Assembly: GCA_937927415.1 (NCBI GenBank)
Contig: CALBDS010000059.1
Span: forward strand, 124,001-188,000
Length of the DNA: 64,000 nt
Origin: an uncultured Rhodospirillaceae bacterium
GTDB lineage: Bacteria > Pseudomonadota > Alphaproteobacteria > Azospirillales > Azospirillaceae
Direction: 5' to 3'
This document shows positions 34,396 to 42,607 of this stretch, piece after piece (positions within the stretch are counted from its first letter, which is position 1; each line of letters opens with the position of its first letter). A model generated the notes under the pieces. It did not search any database. It was given only the letters and a program-made list of their open reading frames with translations, and had not been told where the DNA came from. A program made the translations under genes and the position numbers.

Positions 34396-34442
34396 ACCAA
34401 CTCTGATAGACTGTTGTTTGTGGTTTTTCGATGGTTTTCGTA

Positions 34443-35540
34443 TCAGCCGTCTTCCAGATGCAGCAGGACCGCGGTGCCCAGCAGCAGCGTGATGCCCGCC
34501 GGCATCCACGCGGCCATGGCCACCGGAATGGTATCGGACAGGCCGAAGGTGCGGATGATGTCGGTCAGCATGAACACCACGAAGCCGGTGACGATGCCCC
34601 CCGACACCATGATGAGCGTGCCGCCGCGCCGCGGCATGCGCAGGGAAAAGGCGGCGGCGAACAGCACCATGGAACAGAACAGCAGCGGCTGGGCCAGCAG
34701 CGCGTTGTAATGCATCCGGTGGCGGACAGCGGGGAAGCCGCTGCGCTCCAGGATCTGGATGAAACGGGGCAGATCCCAGAACGAGATGGTTTCCGGCGGG
34801 GCGTAGCTTTCCTCGATGGCGGCCATGTCGAATTCGGTGGGCACGGTGTAGATGGGGGCCATCTGCGGGTCACCCTGGGGCTTATGGATCACCGCGTCGT
34901 GCAGTTCCCACCGCCCGCCGTGCAGTATCGCCTTGGGCGCGTCCACCCGCCCGCGGTAGACGGATTCGTCCTGCCCGAACAGGAAGACGGTGACGTTGGT
35001 CAATTCCAGCGTCTGGAACTGCACCGATTCCGCGTGGATGAAATAGCGGCCGTCGTCGCCGGTCTGGCGCAGCCACAAGCCGGTGCGGGACACGTCCATC
35101 GAACTGCTGCGCAGTTTCAGATAGCGGTTTTCCATCTGCTCGTAGCGGCCGATGAACACCGCGCCGATGGGGTTGACCGCCATCACCCGCACCGCCCCGA
35201 TCAGCAGCGCCACGATCAGCACCGGGGTCAGGAACTGCCACGCGGAAATCCCCACCGCCCGCGCCACCACCAGTTCGTTGGAACGGGTCAGCCGCCAGAA
35301 GGTGAACATGCCCGCGAACATGATGACGAAGGGGAAGATCTGCTGCCCGATTTCCGGCAGCTTCAGAAACGCCATGTGCAGCACGATCCCGAAGGTGACG
35401 TTGGGCTTGTTGCTGGCCCGGCGCAGAAGCTCCACCGTGTCGAGCAGAAAGATGATTCCCAGAAGGATCGCCAGCAACAGGACGAACCAGAACAGGAATT
35501 GCCGGCCGATGTAGCGCGAAAGCGTGGCGGAGGAGTACAT
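34443..35540 (-). CDS. lptG: LPS export ABC permease LptG
   Basis: The 365-aa inner-membrane protein is of the YjgP/YjgQ family. LptG with LptF and the ATPase LptB extracts LPS and passes it to the Lpt bridge. It starts MYSSATLSRYIGRQFLFWFV with two N-terminal membrane helices and the family segment RSNELVVARAVGIS. A periplasmic beta-jellyroll (~130-265) and a cluster of three C-terminal helices (~270-365) complete it. LptF is not upstream and lptD is not between this gene and surA, unlike the usual alphaproteobacterial order. A 114-nt gap with a candidate promoter separates it from surA. Confidence 0.92.
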   Translation of the reverse strand: MYSSATLSRYIGRQFLFWFVLLLAILLGIIFLLDTVELLRRASNKPNVTFGIVLHMAFLKLPEIGQQIFPFVIMFAGMFTFWRLTRSNELVVARAVGISAWQFLTPVLIVALLIGAVRVMAVNPIGAVFIGRYEQMENRYLKLRSSSMDVSRTGLWLRQTGDDGRYFIHAESVQFQTLELTNVTVFLFGQDESVYRGRVDAPKAILHGGRWELHDAVIHKPQGDPQMAPIYTVPTEFDMAAIEESYAPPETISFWDLPRFIQILERSGFPAVRHRMHYNALLAQPLLFCSMVLFAAAFSLRMPRRGGTLIMVSGGIVTGFVVFMLTDIIRTFGLSDTIPVAMAAWMPAGITLLLGTAVLLHLEDG

Positions 35541-35681
35541 GATGGTCCGGATCAGGGCGGCGTCGGTCGAAGCGGAAGGCGGTAAGCCGCCACGGCTATG
35601 TACCTCCCTTCGCCATCCGAAACAATCGTCATGGGCCGGCGGCGTCAGCCGGCGTCATGAGTGGAAGGGACGGAGGAACCC

Positions 35682-36833
35682 ATGAACAGGCTGCCGGCCA
35701 TCCGTGATTTTTCCGCCGAAGCCGCCGATCCAGGGCGCTTCGCCCCCCTGGACCGCGGCTGGGCCATCGCCGTCGCCGATGTGGTGGGCAGCACCGGGCT
35801 GGCCGCCGCCGGGCGGTCCCGCGACGTGAATTTCGTGGCCGCCGGTGTGGTCGCCGTGCTGGGCACGGTGCTGGCCGACGGCGCCGACGACCGGCCCGCC
35901 TGCCAGTTCGGCGGGGATGGCGCCATGGCCGCGGTGCCGCCCGGCCGGCAGGACGACGCCCGCCGGGCGCTGGCGGCCCTTGCCCATTGGGCGGGGGAAT
36001 TGGATGTGCCGTTGCGGGTGGGCATGGTGCCGGTGGCCGCCCTGGCCGACGCCGGGCTGGAGGTGCGGGCGGCGCTGCAGGATTTCGGCAACGGCAACGG
36101 CTTCGGCCATTTCCTCGGCAGCGGGGTGGCGGCGGCGGATGCGTGGGTCAAGGCCGATTCCCGCTGGCACATCCCGCCCCAAGCCGGCGACCTGCCGGGG
36201 CTGGAGGGGCTGTCGTGCCGCTGGAACCCGGTGTCGTCCCACCGCGGGGTGGTGCTGTGCGTGATCGCCGATCCCCTGCCGGCGGGGGAGGCGGGATTCG
36301 CCGTGCTTCAACGCCTGTCGGCGGCGGTCGAAGCGGTGGTGCCGGTGGCCGCGGCCGCCCCTCTCGGAGATGGCGGGCGGTTGCGGCCGAAATGGCCGCC
36401 GTCGTTCCGGTCGCTGTTTCTGGAAAGCCGGGTGGTTTCCCGCCGCCGCCGTCTGCAGCGGGTGCTGGCCGCCCTCGCCGGCTCGGCCATCATCCGGGTG
36501 GTGGACGCGCTTGGCCGCCGGTTGCCGGGGCTGGACACCGCGGCCTATCGCCGGGCGCTGGCCGAGCGGTCCGATTATCTGAAGGAAGCGGGCGGGCCGC
36601 GTTTCGTGCTGGACGTGACGGAGGCGGAGGCCGCGGCCATCGAAGCGGTGCTGGAGCGTTTCGCCCAGGCCGGCGACATCGTTTATGGCACCGCCCGTTC
36701 GACGGCCACCACCATCACCTGCCTGGTGGGCGATTTTGCCGCCGACCGCCACGTCCATTTCGTGGACGGGGCGGATCTGGGATTCTGGCGGGCGTCGGTG
36801 GTGCTGAAGGAGCGGCGGGCGGCCCTTGGCTGA
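35682..36833 (+). CDS. DUF3095-family protein
   Basis: The 383-aa protein matches the DUF3095 family as I know it. The signature is AIAVADVVGSTGLAAAGRSRDVNFVAAGVV with QFGGDGAMAAVPP (residues ~35-95), which resembles a nucleotide-cyclase-like substrate region. The middle contains basic RRRRLQRV and the C-terminus ends in ITCLVGDFAADRHVHFVDGAD. The family is often annotated as adenylate-cyclase-like, but no biochemical role is certain. ATG 35682 has GGAGGA about 7 nt upstream. It is divergent from lptG. Confidence 0.82.
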   Translation: MNRLPAIRDFSAEAADPGRFAPLDRGWAIAVADVVGSTGLAAAGRSRDVNFVAAGVVAVLGTVLADGADDRPACQFGGDGAMAAVPPGRQDDARRALAALAHWAGELDVPLRVGMVPVAALADAGLEVRAALQDFGNGNGFGHFLGSGVAAADAWVKADSRWHIPPQAGDLPGLEGLSCRWNPVSSHRGVVLCVIADPLPAGEAGFAVLQRLSAAVEAVVPVAAAAPLGDGGRLRPKWPPSFRSLFLESRVVSRRRRLQRVLAALAGSAIIRVVDALGRRLPGLDTAAYRRALAERSDYLKEAGGPRFVLDVTEAEAAAIEAVLERFAQAGDIVYGTARSTATTITCLVGDFAADRHVHFVDGADLGFWRASVVLKERRAALG

Positions 36834-36847
36834 GGCCGGGCCGCCGG

Positions 36848-37819
36848 TCAGCAGCCGTTGAGGGCCTTGATGCGTTCGATCAGCGGGGCGCCGTCGCGCT
36901 GCGTGACCGCCACCTCGGCGGTGCCGTCGCAGCGGCGCCCGCTGGCGTGGGTGTAGGTGTAGCGCACCTGCACCAGCCCCGGATCACGGGCGTGCAGCGC
37001 CACCACCCGCAAGGGATCGCGCATGGCGGCGTAATAGCGGGCAATGGCCCCCGGCTCATAGGCCCCGGCGTTGCGCTTTTCCGGGATCAGGGCGGTGTTG
37101 GCGGCCACCCCGTCGGCGCGGGACAGGGCGTCGTAGAAGGCGCGCACCACCTGCACCGGCGTCGCGGCGGAGACCGCAGGCGCGGGCCGCGGCGGGACGG
37201 CCATGGCCGCCGGGGTGACGGTGGCCGGGGCGGGCGGGGCGGCATGGACCGGAGCGTTGTGGACCGGGGCATTATGGGCCGGCGCCAGAGCGGTCGGTGC
37301 CGCCGTCCTTGGCGCCAGGGCAGTCGGGGGGGCGGCTGTCGCCGATGACGGCTTCGCCACCGACGGCGGAGCGGCCACGACCGGCTGGGCCAGCGTCGGT
37401 TGTGGGGCCACGGGCCGCGGGGCCGAGGGGGCCGGGGCGGGGGGTGGCGGCACGGGCTTCACCGACGCCTGTTTCACCGCGTTTTCTTTTGCCGCGTTTT
37501 CTTTCACCGGGGCTGCCGGTGGTTGCACCGCGGCCGTCTGGGCGGCGGGGGCCGGAGCGGGTGCCGGGGCAAGAGCGACCGGCGCCCCCACCCCGGCGGT
37601 GGCCAGGGGGGTGCCACGCGGGGCGCGGGGGCCGCGGTAGCAGTCATCCCGCTCGGCGGCGGTCTTCAGCGGCTCGCAGCGTTCCACCCGCTCCACACAG
37701 GACCGGCGCAGGCCCTCGTCGAGGATCTTCTCACACGAGGGGGGAGCGGCAAACGCCGGGGCTGCCGCCGCGGTTGCGGCCGCGGCGGCAAGGAAAGCCG
37801 GAATCAGGGGGATGCGCAT
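36848..37819 (-). CDS. Exported Pro/Ala-rich protein, NTF2-like C-terminal domain
   Basis: The 323-aa protein has a Sec signal peptide ending near AFA-APP (about residue 25), a Cys-containing segment (CEKILDEGLRRSCVERVERC), and a long low-complexity Pro/Ala/Val region (~75-215) with repeats such as NAPVHNAPVH. The C-terminal domain (~220-323) resembles an NTF2/SnoaL-like fold: VRAFYDALSRADG, then RYYAAMRDPLRVV and GRRCDGTAEVAV. It is probably a periplasmic or wall-spanning protein in which the Pro/Ala stretch acts as a spacer. No named function is recognised. It converges with the DUF3095 gene, 14 nt away. Confidence 0.8.
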   Translation of the reverse strand: MRIPLIPAFLAAAAATAAAAPAFAAPPSCEKILDEGLRRSCVERVERCEPLKTAAERDDCYRGPRAPRGTPLATAGVGAPVALAPAPAPAPAAQTAAVQPPAAPVKENAAKENAVKQASVKPVPPPPAPAPSAPRPVAPQPTLAQPVVAAPPSVAKPSSATAAPPTALAPRTAAPTALAPAHNAPVHNAPVHAAPPAPATVTPAAMAVPPRPAPAVSAATPVQVVRAFYDALSRADGVAANTALIPEKRNAGAYEPGAIARYYAAMRDPLRVVALHARDPGLVQVRYTYTHASGRRCDGTAEVAVTQRDGAPLIERIKALNGC

Positions 37820-37858
37820 GGCGGAAACAGGGGTGTCCTGAAGAGAGGGGGGAGCGGA

Positions 37859-38041
37859 TCAATTATGGGCTTCGAGCCGCTCCAAATAAAGCAGCAAAGC
37901 CGGGTAGAGCGGATGCCCCTTCCCGGCCACCCGTTGGCAGTAACGCTTGCCGGCGCCGGTTGCGATCCAGGCGTCGAACTCGCCGCGGCTGCGCTTTTCC
38001 ATGACCATACGGTCGATCTTATCGAAGATTTTGTGAGTCAT
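37859..38041 (-). CDS. 60-aa hypothetical protein
   Basis: A short, basic, soluble protein starting MTHKIFDKIDRMVMEKRS and ending LLLYLERLEAHN. It is predicted to be mostly helical with one Cys. ATG 38041 is chosen because upstream in-frame sequence is unlike protein and a GTG directly precedes it. I recognise no family. Codon usage fits the window and the gene lies in a gap of suitable size, which argues that it is real. It precedes the exported Pro/Ala-rich gene on the same strand by 39 nt, so the two may be cotranscribed. Confidence 0.6.
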   Translation of the reverse strand: MTHKIFDKIDRMVMEKRSRGEFDAWIATGAGKRYCQRVAGKGHPLYPALLLYLERLEAHN

Positions 38042-38190
38042 CACGATGCCTTGCCTAAATACGCCAGGCGAAGCGCCGGTCCGTATGGAACGGCCCATCG
38101 TCTTGACTGTGATGCTATGACTATGGGGTCTGGCGGGCGGTTTGTGATGCGCGCTGTCGGCATGGCTTTCATGTTGCGGTGCACAATCAC

Positions 38191-38985
38191 TTACCCCTTG
38201 GCCCTGCTGCACTTTTGCAACAGTGTGTCCACGGCCTGATGTTCCCGCGGGTCGAGGGTCAGGGACCAGTGGTGCTTCACCTCGATCCAGGCGGCGATGT
38301 AGGGGCAGACGGCGCCGTCGTCGGGGGGCAGCCAGTCTTCCGGCCCCTTGGCGCCCTTGGAACGGTTGGCGGTGGCCGATACCACCACCAGCGTGTTGGG
38401 ATCGGTCAGATCGTTGGCATAGGCGGACTTGCGCTCCCGGCTCCAGCGGGCGCCGCCGCTGTTGTGCGCCTCTTCCAGCGGGACGCGGTGGTCGATGTCG
38501 AGATCGGCGGGCGTGCGGACCTCCTCGCCCGTATAGGCGTCGTGCCAGCGTCCGAACACGACATAGCAGCCGTCACGGGACAGGCGCGGCGGGTCCAGGC
38601 TGTCGCGGATCAGCACCTCGGTGCGGGTGGTGCGGCAGTTGCCGTTGCGGTCCAGCCAGTGGGGCCAGTCGTCCCGCTGGTAGCCGCGGGCGATCTCCGC
38701 CATGACCGGCAGGGCGTTGAACTGGGCCTGGACCTCGGCCCAGTCGATGGTGCCGGCGGTCAGGCGGCGGGGGCGCCGCCACGGTTCGTCCGCTTCGAAA
38801 TCGGGGATCACCCATTCGGACAGCAGCGTCAGCCCGCGTTTCAGGGTTCCGCGGGGCAGCCAATGGTAATGCTCCAGCGCCCAGACGACGGCGATCAGCA
38901 GCAGCAGGTTGAGAAGCACCCGCCGGCCCAGCCGGCGCAGGCGGGCGGTCAGGGTGGACAGGCGGTGGGAGAGGGAAAAAGCCAT
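38191..38985 (-). CDS. Membrane-anchored HNH-family nuclease
   Basis: The 264-aa protein has a single N-terminal membrane segment (LLNLLLLIAVVWALEHY) and a C-terminal HNH/DUF1524-type nuclease domain. The core includes the D-I-D-H motif DIDHRVPLEEAHNSGG (about residues 165-180), NDLTDPNTLVVVSATANRSKG and CPYIAAWIEVKHHWSL, matching secreted GmrSD-C-terminal-like HNH nucleases. A two-Cys pattern (NCRTTR and DGCYVV) may be an extracellular disulfide. It would cut nucleic acid outside the cytoplasm, for nutrient scavenging or competition (inference). ATG 38985 (MAFSLSHRL) is preferred over 39015. Confidence 0.8.
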   Translation of the reverse strand: MAFSLSHRLSTLTARLRRLGRRVLLNLLLLIAVVWALEHYHWLPRGTLKRGLTLLSEWVIPDFEADEPWRRPRRLTAGTIDWAEVQAQFNALPVMAEIARGYQRDDWPHWLDRNGNCRTTRTEVLIRDSLDPPRLSRDGCYVVFGRWHDAYTGEEVRTPADLDIDHRVPLEEAHNSGGARWSRERKSAYANDLTDPNTLVVVSATANRSKGAKGPEDWLPPDDGAVCPYIAAWIEVKHHWSLTLDPREHQAVDTLLQKCSRAKG

Positions 38986-39139
38986 AAACCGGATCGGGGA
39001 AGGAGGGGCAAGCACCGAGTCGGGACGGCCTCATCCATGCTGCATCGCACCTTCGCATCGCGGCATGGCAGTGGGCTTCATCCAAAGAGGTGGTTCCGGC
39101 GACATTGCGCCGCGGATGACCGATTTTTCCAGCGTTGTC

Positions 39140-39177
39140 ATACGCCTGGGGCTTTTTCCCTGTCTGCGGAGGCGTAT
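39140..39177. promoter_or_regulatory. Inverted repeat upstream of hydrogenase operon
   Basis: ATACGCCT (39140-39147) pairs perfectly with AGGCGTAT (39170-39177) across a 22-nt spacer, 43 nt before the first hydrogenase codon. It could be an operator or the stem of a leader-RNA structure. No standard FNR box or sigma-54 element with GG-N10-GC was convincing nearby. Confidence 0.45.
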
Positions 39178-39219
39178 AGTCGGGGGCGTCGGGCCGATTG
39201 CGGAAGGACTCATTCGTCC

Positions 39220-40422
39220 ATGGACAGCAACGACAACAGCAACGGCACGCGCCACACCGTGCGGCGGCTGGACCGGAACGGGCTGGATGCCCTGACCGCA
39301 GCCCTGCAGGCGGACGGGCGGATGGTCATCGGCCCCCGCGTGCGCGACGGCGCCATCGTTTACGACCCGCTGGACGGGGCCGGCGATCTGCCGTGGGGCT
39401 TGATCGACGAGCAGGACGGCGGACGTTACCGGCTGGTGCCGGGACCGGACAACGCCGCCTTCGCCCATGTGGTGGGGCCGCAGAGCTGGAAGAAATACCT
39501 GTATCCCGCGCGTCAGACGCTGTGGCGCGGCCGGCGCGACGGCCCCCGCTTTTCGGTGGAGGTGCCGGCGGAACCGACGCCGCGCACCGCCTTCATCGGT
39601 GTGCGGGCGTGCGAGCTGGCGGCCATGGCGGTGCAGGACCGGGTGTTCGGCGTGCGCGCCCACAGCGGGCAATCGGTGGGGCAGCAGCAATACACCGACA
39701 CCGGCTATGCCGCCCGGCGGGCCGCGGCCTTCATCGTCGCCGTCAACTGTTCGCGGGCGGGCGGCACCTGTTTCTGTGCCAGCATGGGCACCGGGCCGAA
39801 GGCCGAATCCGGCTACGACATTGTGCTGACCGAACTCAGCGACGGCGGCGAATCGGTGTTCGTGGCCGAGGGCGGCAGCGAGGCCGGGTGGGCGCTGCTG
39901 GACAGGCTCGACGCCGTGCCCGCCGGCGACGGCGACATCCGGGCGGCGGAACGGGTGGTGGACGCCACCCGCGCCCACATGGGCCGCGCCATGGTGCCGG
40001 GGGTGAACCGGCTGCTGGCTGAGAATCTGGAACACCCGCAATGGGATGCGGTGGCGTCGCGCTGTCTGTCGTGCGCCAACTGCACCATGGTCTGCCCCAC
40101 CTGTTTCTGCACCACGGTGGAGGACACCACCGACCTGACGGGCGAGCATGTGGAGCGGTGGCGGCGGTGGGATTCCTGCTTCACCGTCGATTTCTCCTAC
40201 ATCCACGGCGGCAGCATCCGACAGGGCGGCGCGTCCCGCTACCGGCAATGGATGACCCACAAGCTGTCCCACTGGCACGACCAGTTCGGCACCTCCGGCT
40301 GTACGGGCTGCGGCCGATGCATCACCTGGTGCCCGGTGGGGATTGACATCACCGAAGAAGCCCGCGCCATCCATGATGATTGCCATCGCACGGATGACGC
40401 CGGGACGGGCAGGGGAGGATAA
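39220..40422 (+). CDS. hydB: [NiFe]-hydrogenase 4Fe-4S (beta) subunit
   Basis: The 400-aa iron-sulfur protein is homologous to the beta subunit of group 3b (NADP-linked sulfhydrogenase-type) hydrogenases. It has two ferredoxin-like [4Fe-4S] motifs near the C-terminus: CLSCANCTMVCP and CTGCGRCITWCP. A third Cys set lies in FCASMG. It would carry electrons between the small subunit and the flavin subunit. ATG 39220 is the start; the upstream frame is not credible. The next gene follows after 2 nt. The full operon order beta, cNMP-binding, gamma, delta (small), alpha (large) is kept. Confidence 0.9.
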   Translation: MDSNDNSNGTRHTVRRLDRNGLDALTAALQADGRMVIGPRVRDGAIVYDPLDGAGDLPWGLIDEQDGGRYRLVPGPDNAAFAHVVGPQSWKKYLYPARQTLWRGRRDGPRFSVEVPAEPTPRTAFIGVRACELAAMAVQDRVFGVRAHSGQSVGQQQYTDTGYAARRAAAFIVAVNCSRAGGTCFCASMGTGPKAESGYDIVLTELSDGGESVFVAEGGSEAGWALLDRLDAVPAGDGDIRAAERVVDATRAHMGRAMVPGVNRLLAENLEHPQWDAVASRCLSCANCTMVCPTCFCTTVEDTTDLTGEHVERWRRWDSCFTVDFSYIHGGSIRQGGASRYRQWMTHKLSHWHDQFGTSGCTGCGRCITWCPVGIDITEEARAIHDDCHRTDDAGTGRGG

Positions 40423-40424
40423 CC

Positions 40425-40901
40425 ATGGTCGCCATCGAAGGTCTGGGCCGGTTGCTGGCCGAACACCCGTTCTTCACCGACATGCAGCCCGACACCCGCG
40501 AGATCGTGGTCGGCTGCTGCGCCAACGCCCATTACCGCCCCGGCGAATTCCTGTTCAAGGAAGGGGGCAAGGCCGATCATTTCTACCTGATCCGTCAGGG
40601 CACGGTGGGGGTGGAGGTGCATGTGCCCGGCCGCCCCGGCGTGGTGGTGGAAACCATCGGCGAGGGGGATATCATCGGCTGGTCGTGGCTGGTGCCGCCC
40701 TACACATGGTCGTTCGACGCCCGCGCCATGGATCAGGTGCGCGCCATCACCATCGATGGTGCCTGTCTGCGCACCAAGCTGGAGGCCAACCACGAGCTGG
40801 GATACGAGCTGTACAAGCGGTTCATCCCCATCATGGGCCGCCGCATCGCCGAGGCGCGGTTGCGCATCGTGGAACTGACCACCGAACCCAGCCGCGACTG
40901 A
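40425..40901 (+). CDS. Cyclic-nucleotide-binding-domain protein in hydrogenase operon
   Basis: The 158-aa protein is essentially one cNMP-binding (Crp-like) domain: RPGEFLFKEGGKADHFYLIRQG and an EGDIIGWSWLVPP strand-loop. It ends in a helix with a basic region but has no helix-turn-helix. Such a domain gene in a group 3b hydrogenase operon has been noted before, as far as I recall. It may tune enzyme activity in response to a nucleotide or act as a structural subunit (inference). ATG 40425 has GGAGG at 6 nt. Confidence 0.85.
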   Translation: MVAIEGLGRLLAEHPFFTDMQPDTREIVVGCCANAHYRPGEFLFKEGGKADHFYLIRQGTVGVEVHVPGRPGVVVETIGEGDIIGWSWLVPPYTWSFDARAMDQVRAITIDGACLRTKLEANHELGYELYKRFIPIMGRRIAEARLRIVELTTEPSRD

Positions 40902-40931
40902 CGCCGGTTTTCCCGATACGGAGTTGACCCT

Positions 40932-41789
40932 ATGGACGGAGCCTTGCTTCCCCGTCCCGCCCCGGCGGACGACCCGATGGTCCCCCGCACCTTCCGTATC
41001 GAACGGCGGGTGGCGGAGGTGGACGGGTGCTTCACCCTGACCCTGAAAGCCACCGACGGGCGGCCCTTCGCCTTCCAGCCGGGGCAGTTCAACATGCTCT
41101 ACGTCTTCGGCGTGGGGGAGGTGGCGATTTCCGTGTCCGGCGACTGCCGCGACCTCAACACCCTGACCCACACCATCCGCGAGGTGGGAACCGTCACCCG
41201 CGCCATGGCCAGGCTGCGTCCCGGTGACGTGATCGGCGTGCGCGGCCCCTTCGGCCGCCCCTGGCCCATCGAAGAGGCGTACGGCAACGACATCCTGTTC
41301 GTTACCGGCACCGTGGGGCTGGCCCCGCTGCGCCCGCTGATCTTCGAGGTGCTGAACCGGCGCGAGCATTTCGGCAAGGTGGTGATCTGCTACGGTTCCC
41401 GCGGGACCCACGACATTCTTTATGAAAAGCAGTTGCACCAATGGCGGGGCCGGTTCGACCTGCAGGTCCATGTGACGGTGCATTCGGCCCCCAGCGGCTA
41501 CCGCGGGCGGGTGGGCAGTGTGGCCAATCTGGTGAAGATCGCCCGTTTCGACCCCGAGCACACCACCGCCTATGTCTGCCGGTCGGAAACCATGACCCGC
41601 CCGGCGGTGCAGGCGCTGCACGACCGCGGCATCACCTCCGACCGCATCTATGTGACGCTGGAACGCAACATGAAATGCGGTGTCGGCTTCTGCGGCCATT
41701 GCCAGATGGGGCCGTCGTTCATGTGCAAGGACGGGCCGGTCTACCGCTACGACACCATCGAAGACATCTTCACCGTGCGGGAGCTGTGA
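40932..41789 (+). CDS. hydG: [NiFe]-hydrogenase FAD/NAD(P) (gamma) subunit
   Basis: The 285-aa protein is of the ferredoxin-NADP-reductase fold. The FAD region (FQPGQFNMLYVFGVGEVAISVSG) is at ~45-68, NAD(P) binding (FVTGTVGLAPLRPLI) at ~125-145, and a C-terminal [2Fe-2S]-type set in KCGVGFCGHCQMGP with a later Cys in FMCKDGP. It is homologous to dihydroorotate dehydrogenase electron-transfer subunits and to sulfhydrogenase gamma. It would exchange electrons with NAD(P)H. It lies third in the operon, 30 nt after the cNMP-domain gene, with GGAG upstream. Confidence 0.9.
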   Translation: MDGALLPRPAPADDPMVPRTFRIERRVAEVDGCFTLTLKATDGRPFAFQPGQFNMLYVFGVGEVAISVSGDCRDLNTLTHTIREVGTVTRAMARLRPGDVIGVRGPFGRPWPIEEAYGNDILFVTGTVGLAPLRPLIFEVLNRREHFGKVVICYGSRGTHDILYEKQLHQWRGRFDLQVHVTVHSAPSGYRGRVGSVANLVKIARFDPEHTTAYVCRSETMTRPAVQALHDRGITSDRIYVTLERNMKCGVGFCGHCQMGPSFMCKDGPVYRYDTIEDIFTVREL

Positions 41790-41791
41790 CC

Positions 41792-42607
41792 ATGGCGGCT
41801 GTTCAGACAAAGCCCCGGCGCCGGCCCAAGCTGGCGGTGTGGAAATTCTCCTCCTGCGACGGCTGCCAGTTGTCGCTGCTGGATTGCGAGGACGAGTTGC
41901 TGGCGGTGGCCGAGGCGGTGGAAATCGCCTATTTCCTGGAAGCCACCCGCGCGGAGATCGCCGGACCCTATGACGTATCCCTGGTGGAAGGGTCCATCGG
42001 CACGCTTCACGACGCCGAGCGGATCAAGATGATCCGCAAACAGTCGAAGGTGCTCATCACCATCGGCGCCTGTGCGACGGCCGGGGGCATCCAGGCCCTG
42101 CGCAATTTCCGCGACGTGGACGGTTTCATCCGCGCGGTCTATGCCCGGCCCGACTTCATCGACACGCTGGCAACATCCACCGCCATCCAGGACCATGTGA
42201 AGGTCGATTTCGAACTGCGCGGCTGTCCCATCAACAAGGAACAGTTGCTGGAGGTGCTGAACGCCTTCCTCAACCACCGCCGTCCGGTGGTGCCGCCCAT
42301 GAGCCAGTGCATCGAATGCAAGATGCACGGCACCGTCTGCGTCATGGTCGCGCACGGCACGCCGTGCCTGGGGCCGGTGACACAGGCCGGGTGCGGCAAC
42401 CTGTGTCCCGGTCATGACCGCGGCTGTTACGGCTGCTTCGGGCCGAAGGAAACCCCCAATGTGGCGGCCCTGACCAAGCAGTTCGCGGCCCTGGGCTGGA
42501 CCGACGCGGCCATCGCCAACGCGCTGCGGTCGTTCAACGCCAACGCCGAACCCTTCCGGGCGGAGGCGCAGCACCGCGAAACCCCATCCCAGCGGGTGCC
42601 GTCATGA
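41792..42607 (+). CDS. hydD: [NiFe]-hydrogenase small (delta) subunit
   Basis: The 271-aa small subunit carries the proximal [4Fe-4S] ligands in SSCDGCQ, IGACATAGG and RGCPINKEQ. Further clusters are formed by Cys in CIECKMHGTVC, TPCLGPVTQAGCGNLC and RGCYGCFGP. No twin-Arg signal peptide is present, so the enzyme is cytoplasmic, as expected for group 3b. ATG 41792 is 2 nt after the gamma subunit stop. It overlaps the large subunit gene by an ATGA junction. Confidence 0.92.
   Translation: MAAVQTKPRRRPKLAVWKFSSCDGCQLSLLDCEDELLAVAEAVEIAYFLEATRAEIAGPYDVSLVEGSIGTLHDAERIKMIRKQSKVLITIGACATAGGIQALRNFRDVDGFIRAVYARPDFIDTLATSTAIQDHVKVDFELRGCPINKEQLLEVLNAFLNHRRPVVPPMSQCIECKMHGTVCVMVAHGTPCLGPVTQAGCGNLCPGHDRGCYGCFGPKETPNVAALTKQFAALGWTDAAIANALRSFNANAEPFRAEAQHRETPSQRVPS

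Noticed and set aside
34329..34442. lptD remnant between lptG and surA
   Set aside because: The gap is only 114 nt and has no coding similarity; it looks like a promoter region.
39060..39090. Sigma-54 promoter (TGGCAGTGGGCTTCAT) before the hydrogenase genes
   Set aside because: The -12 element lacks the required GC; only the -24 half resembles the consensus.
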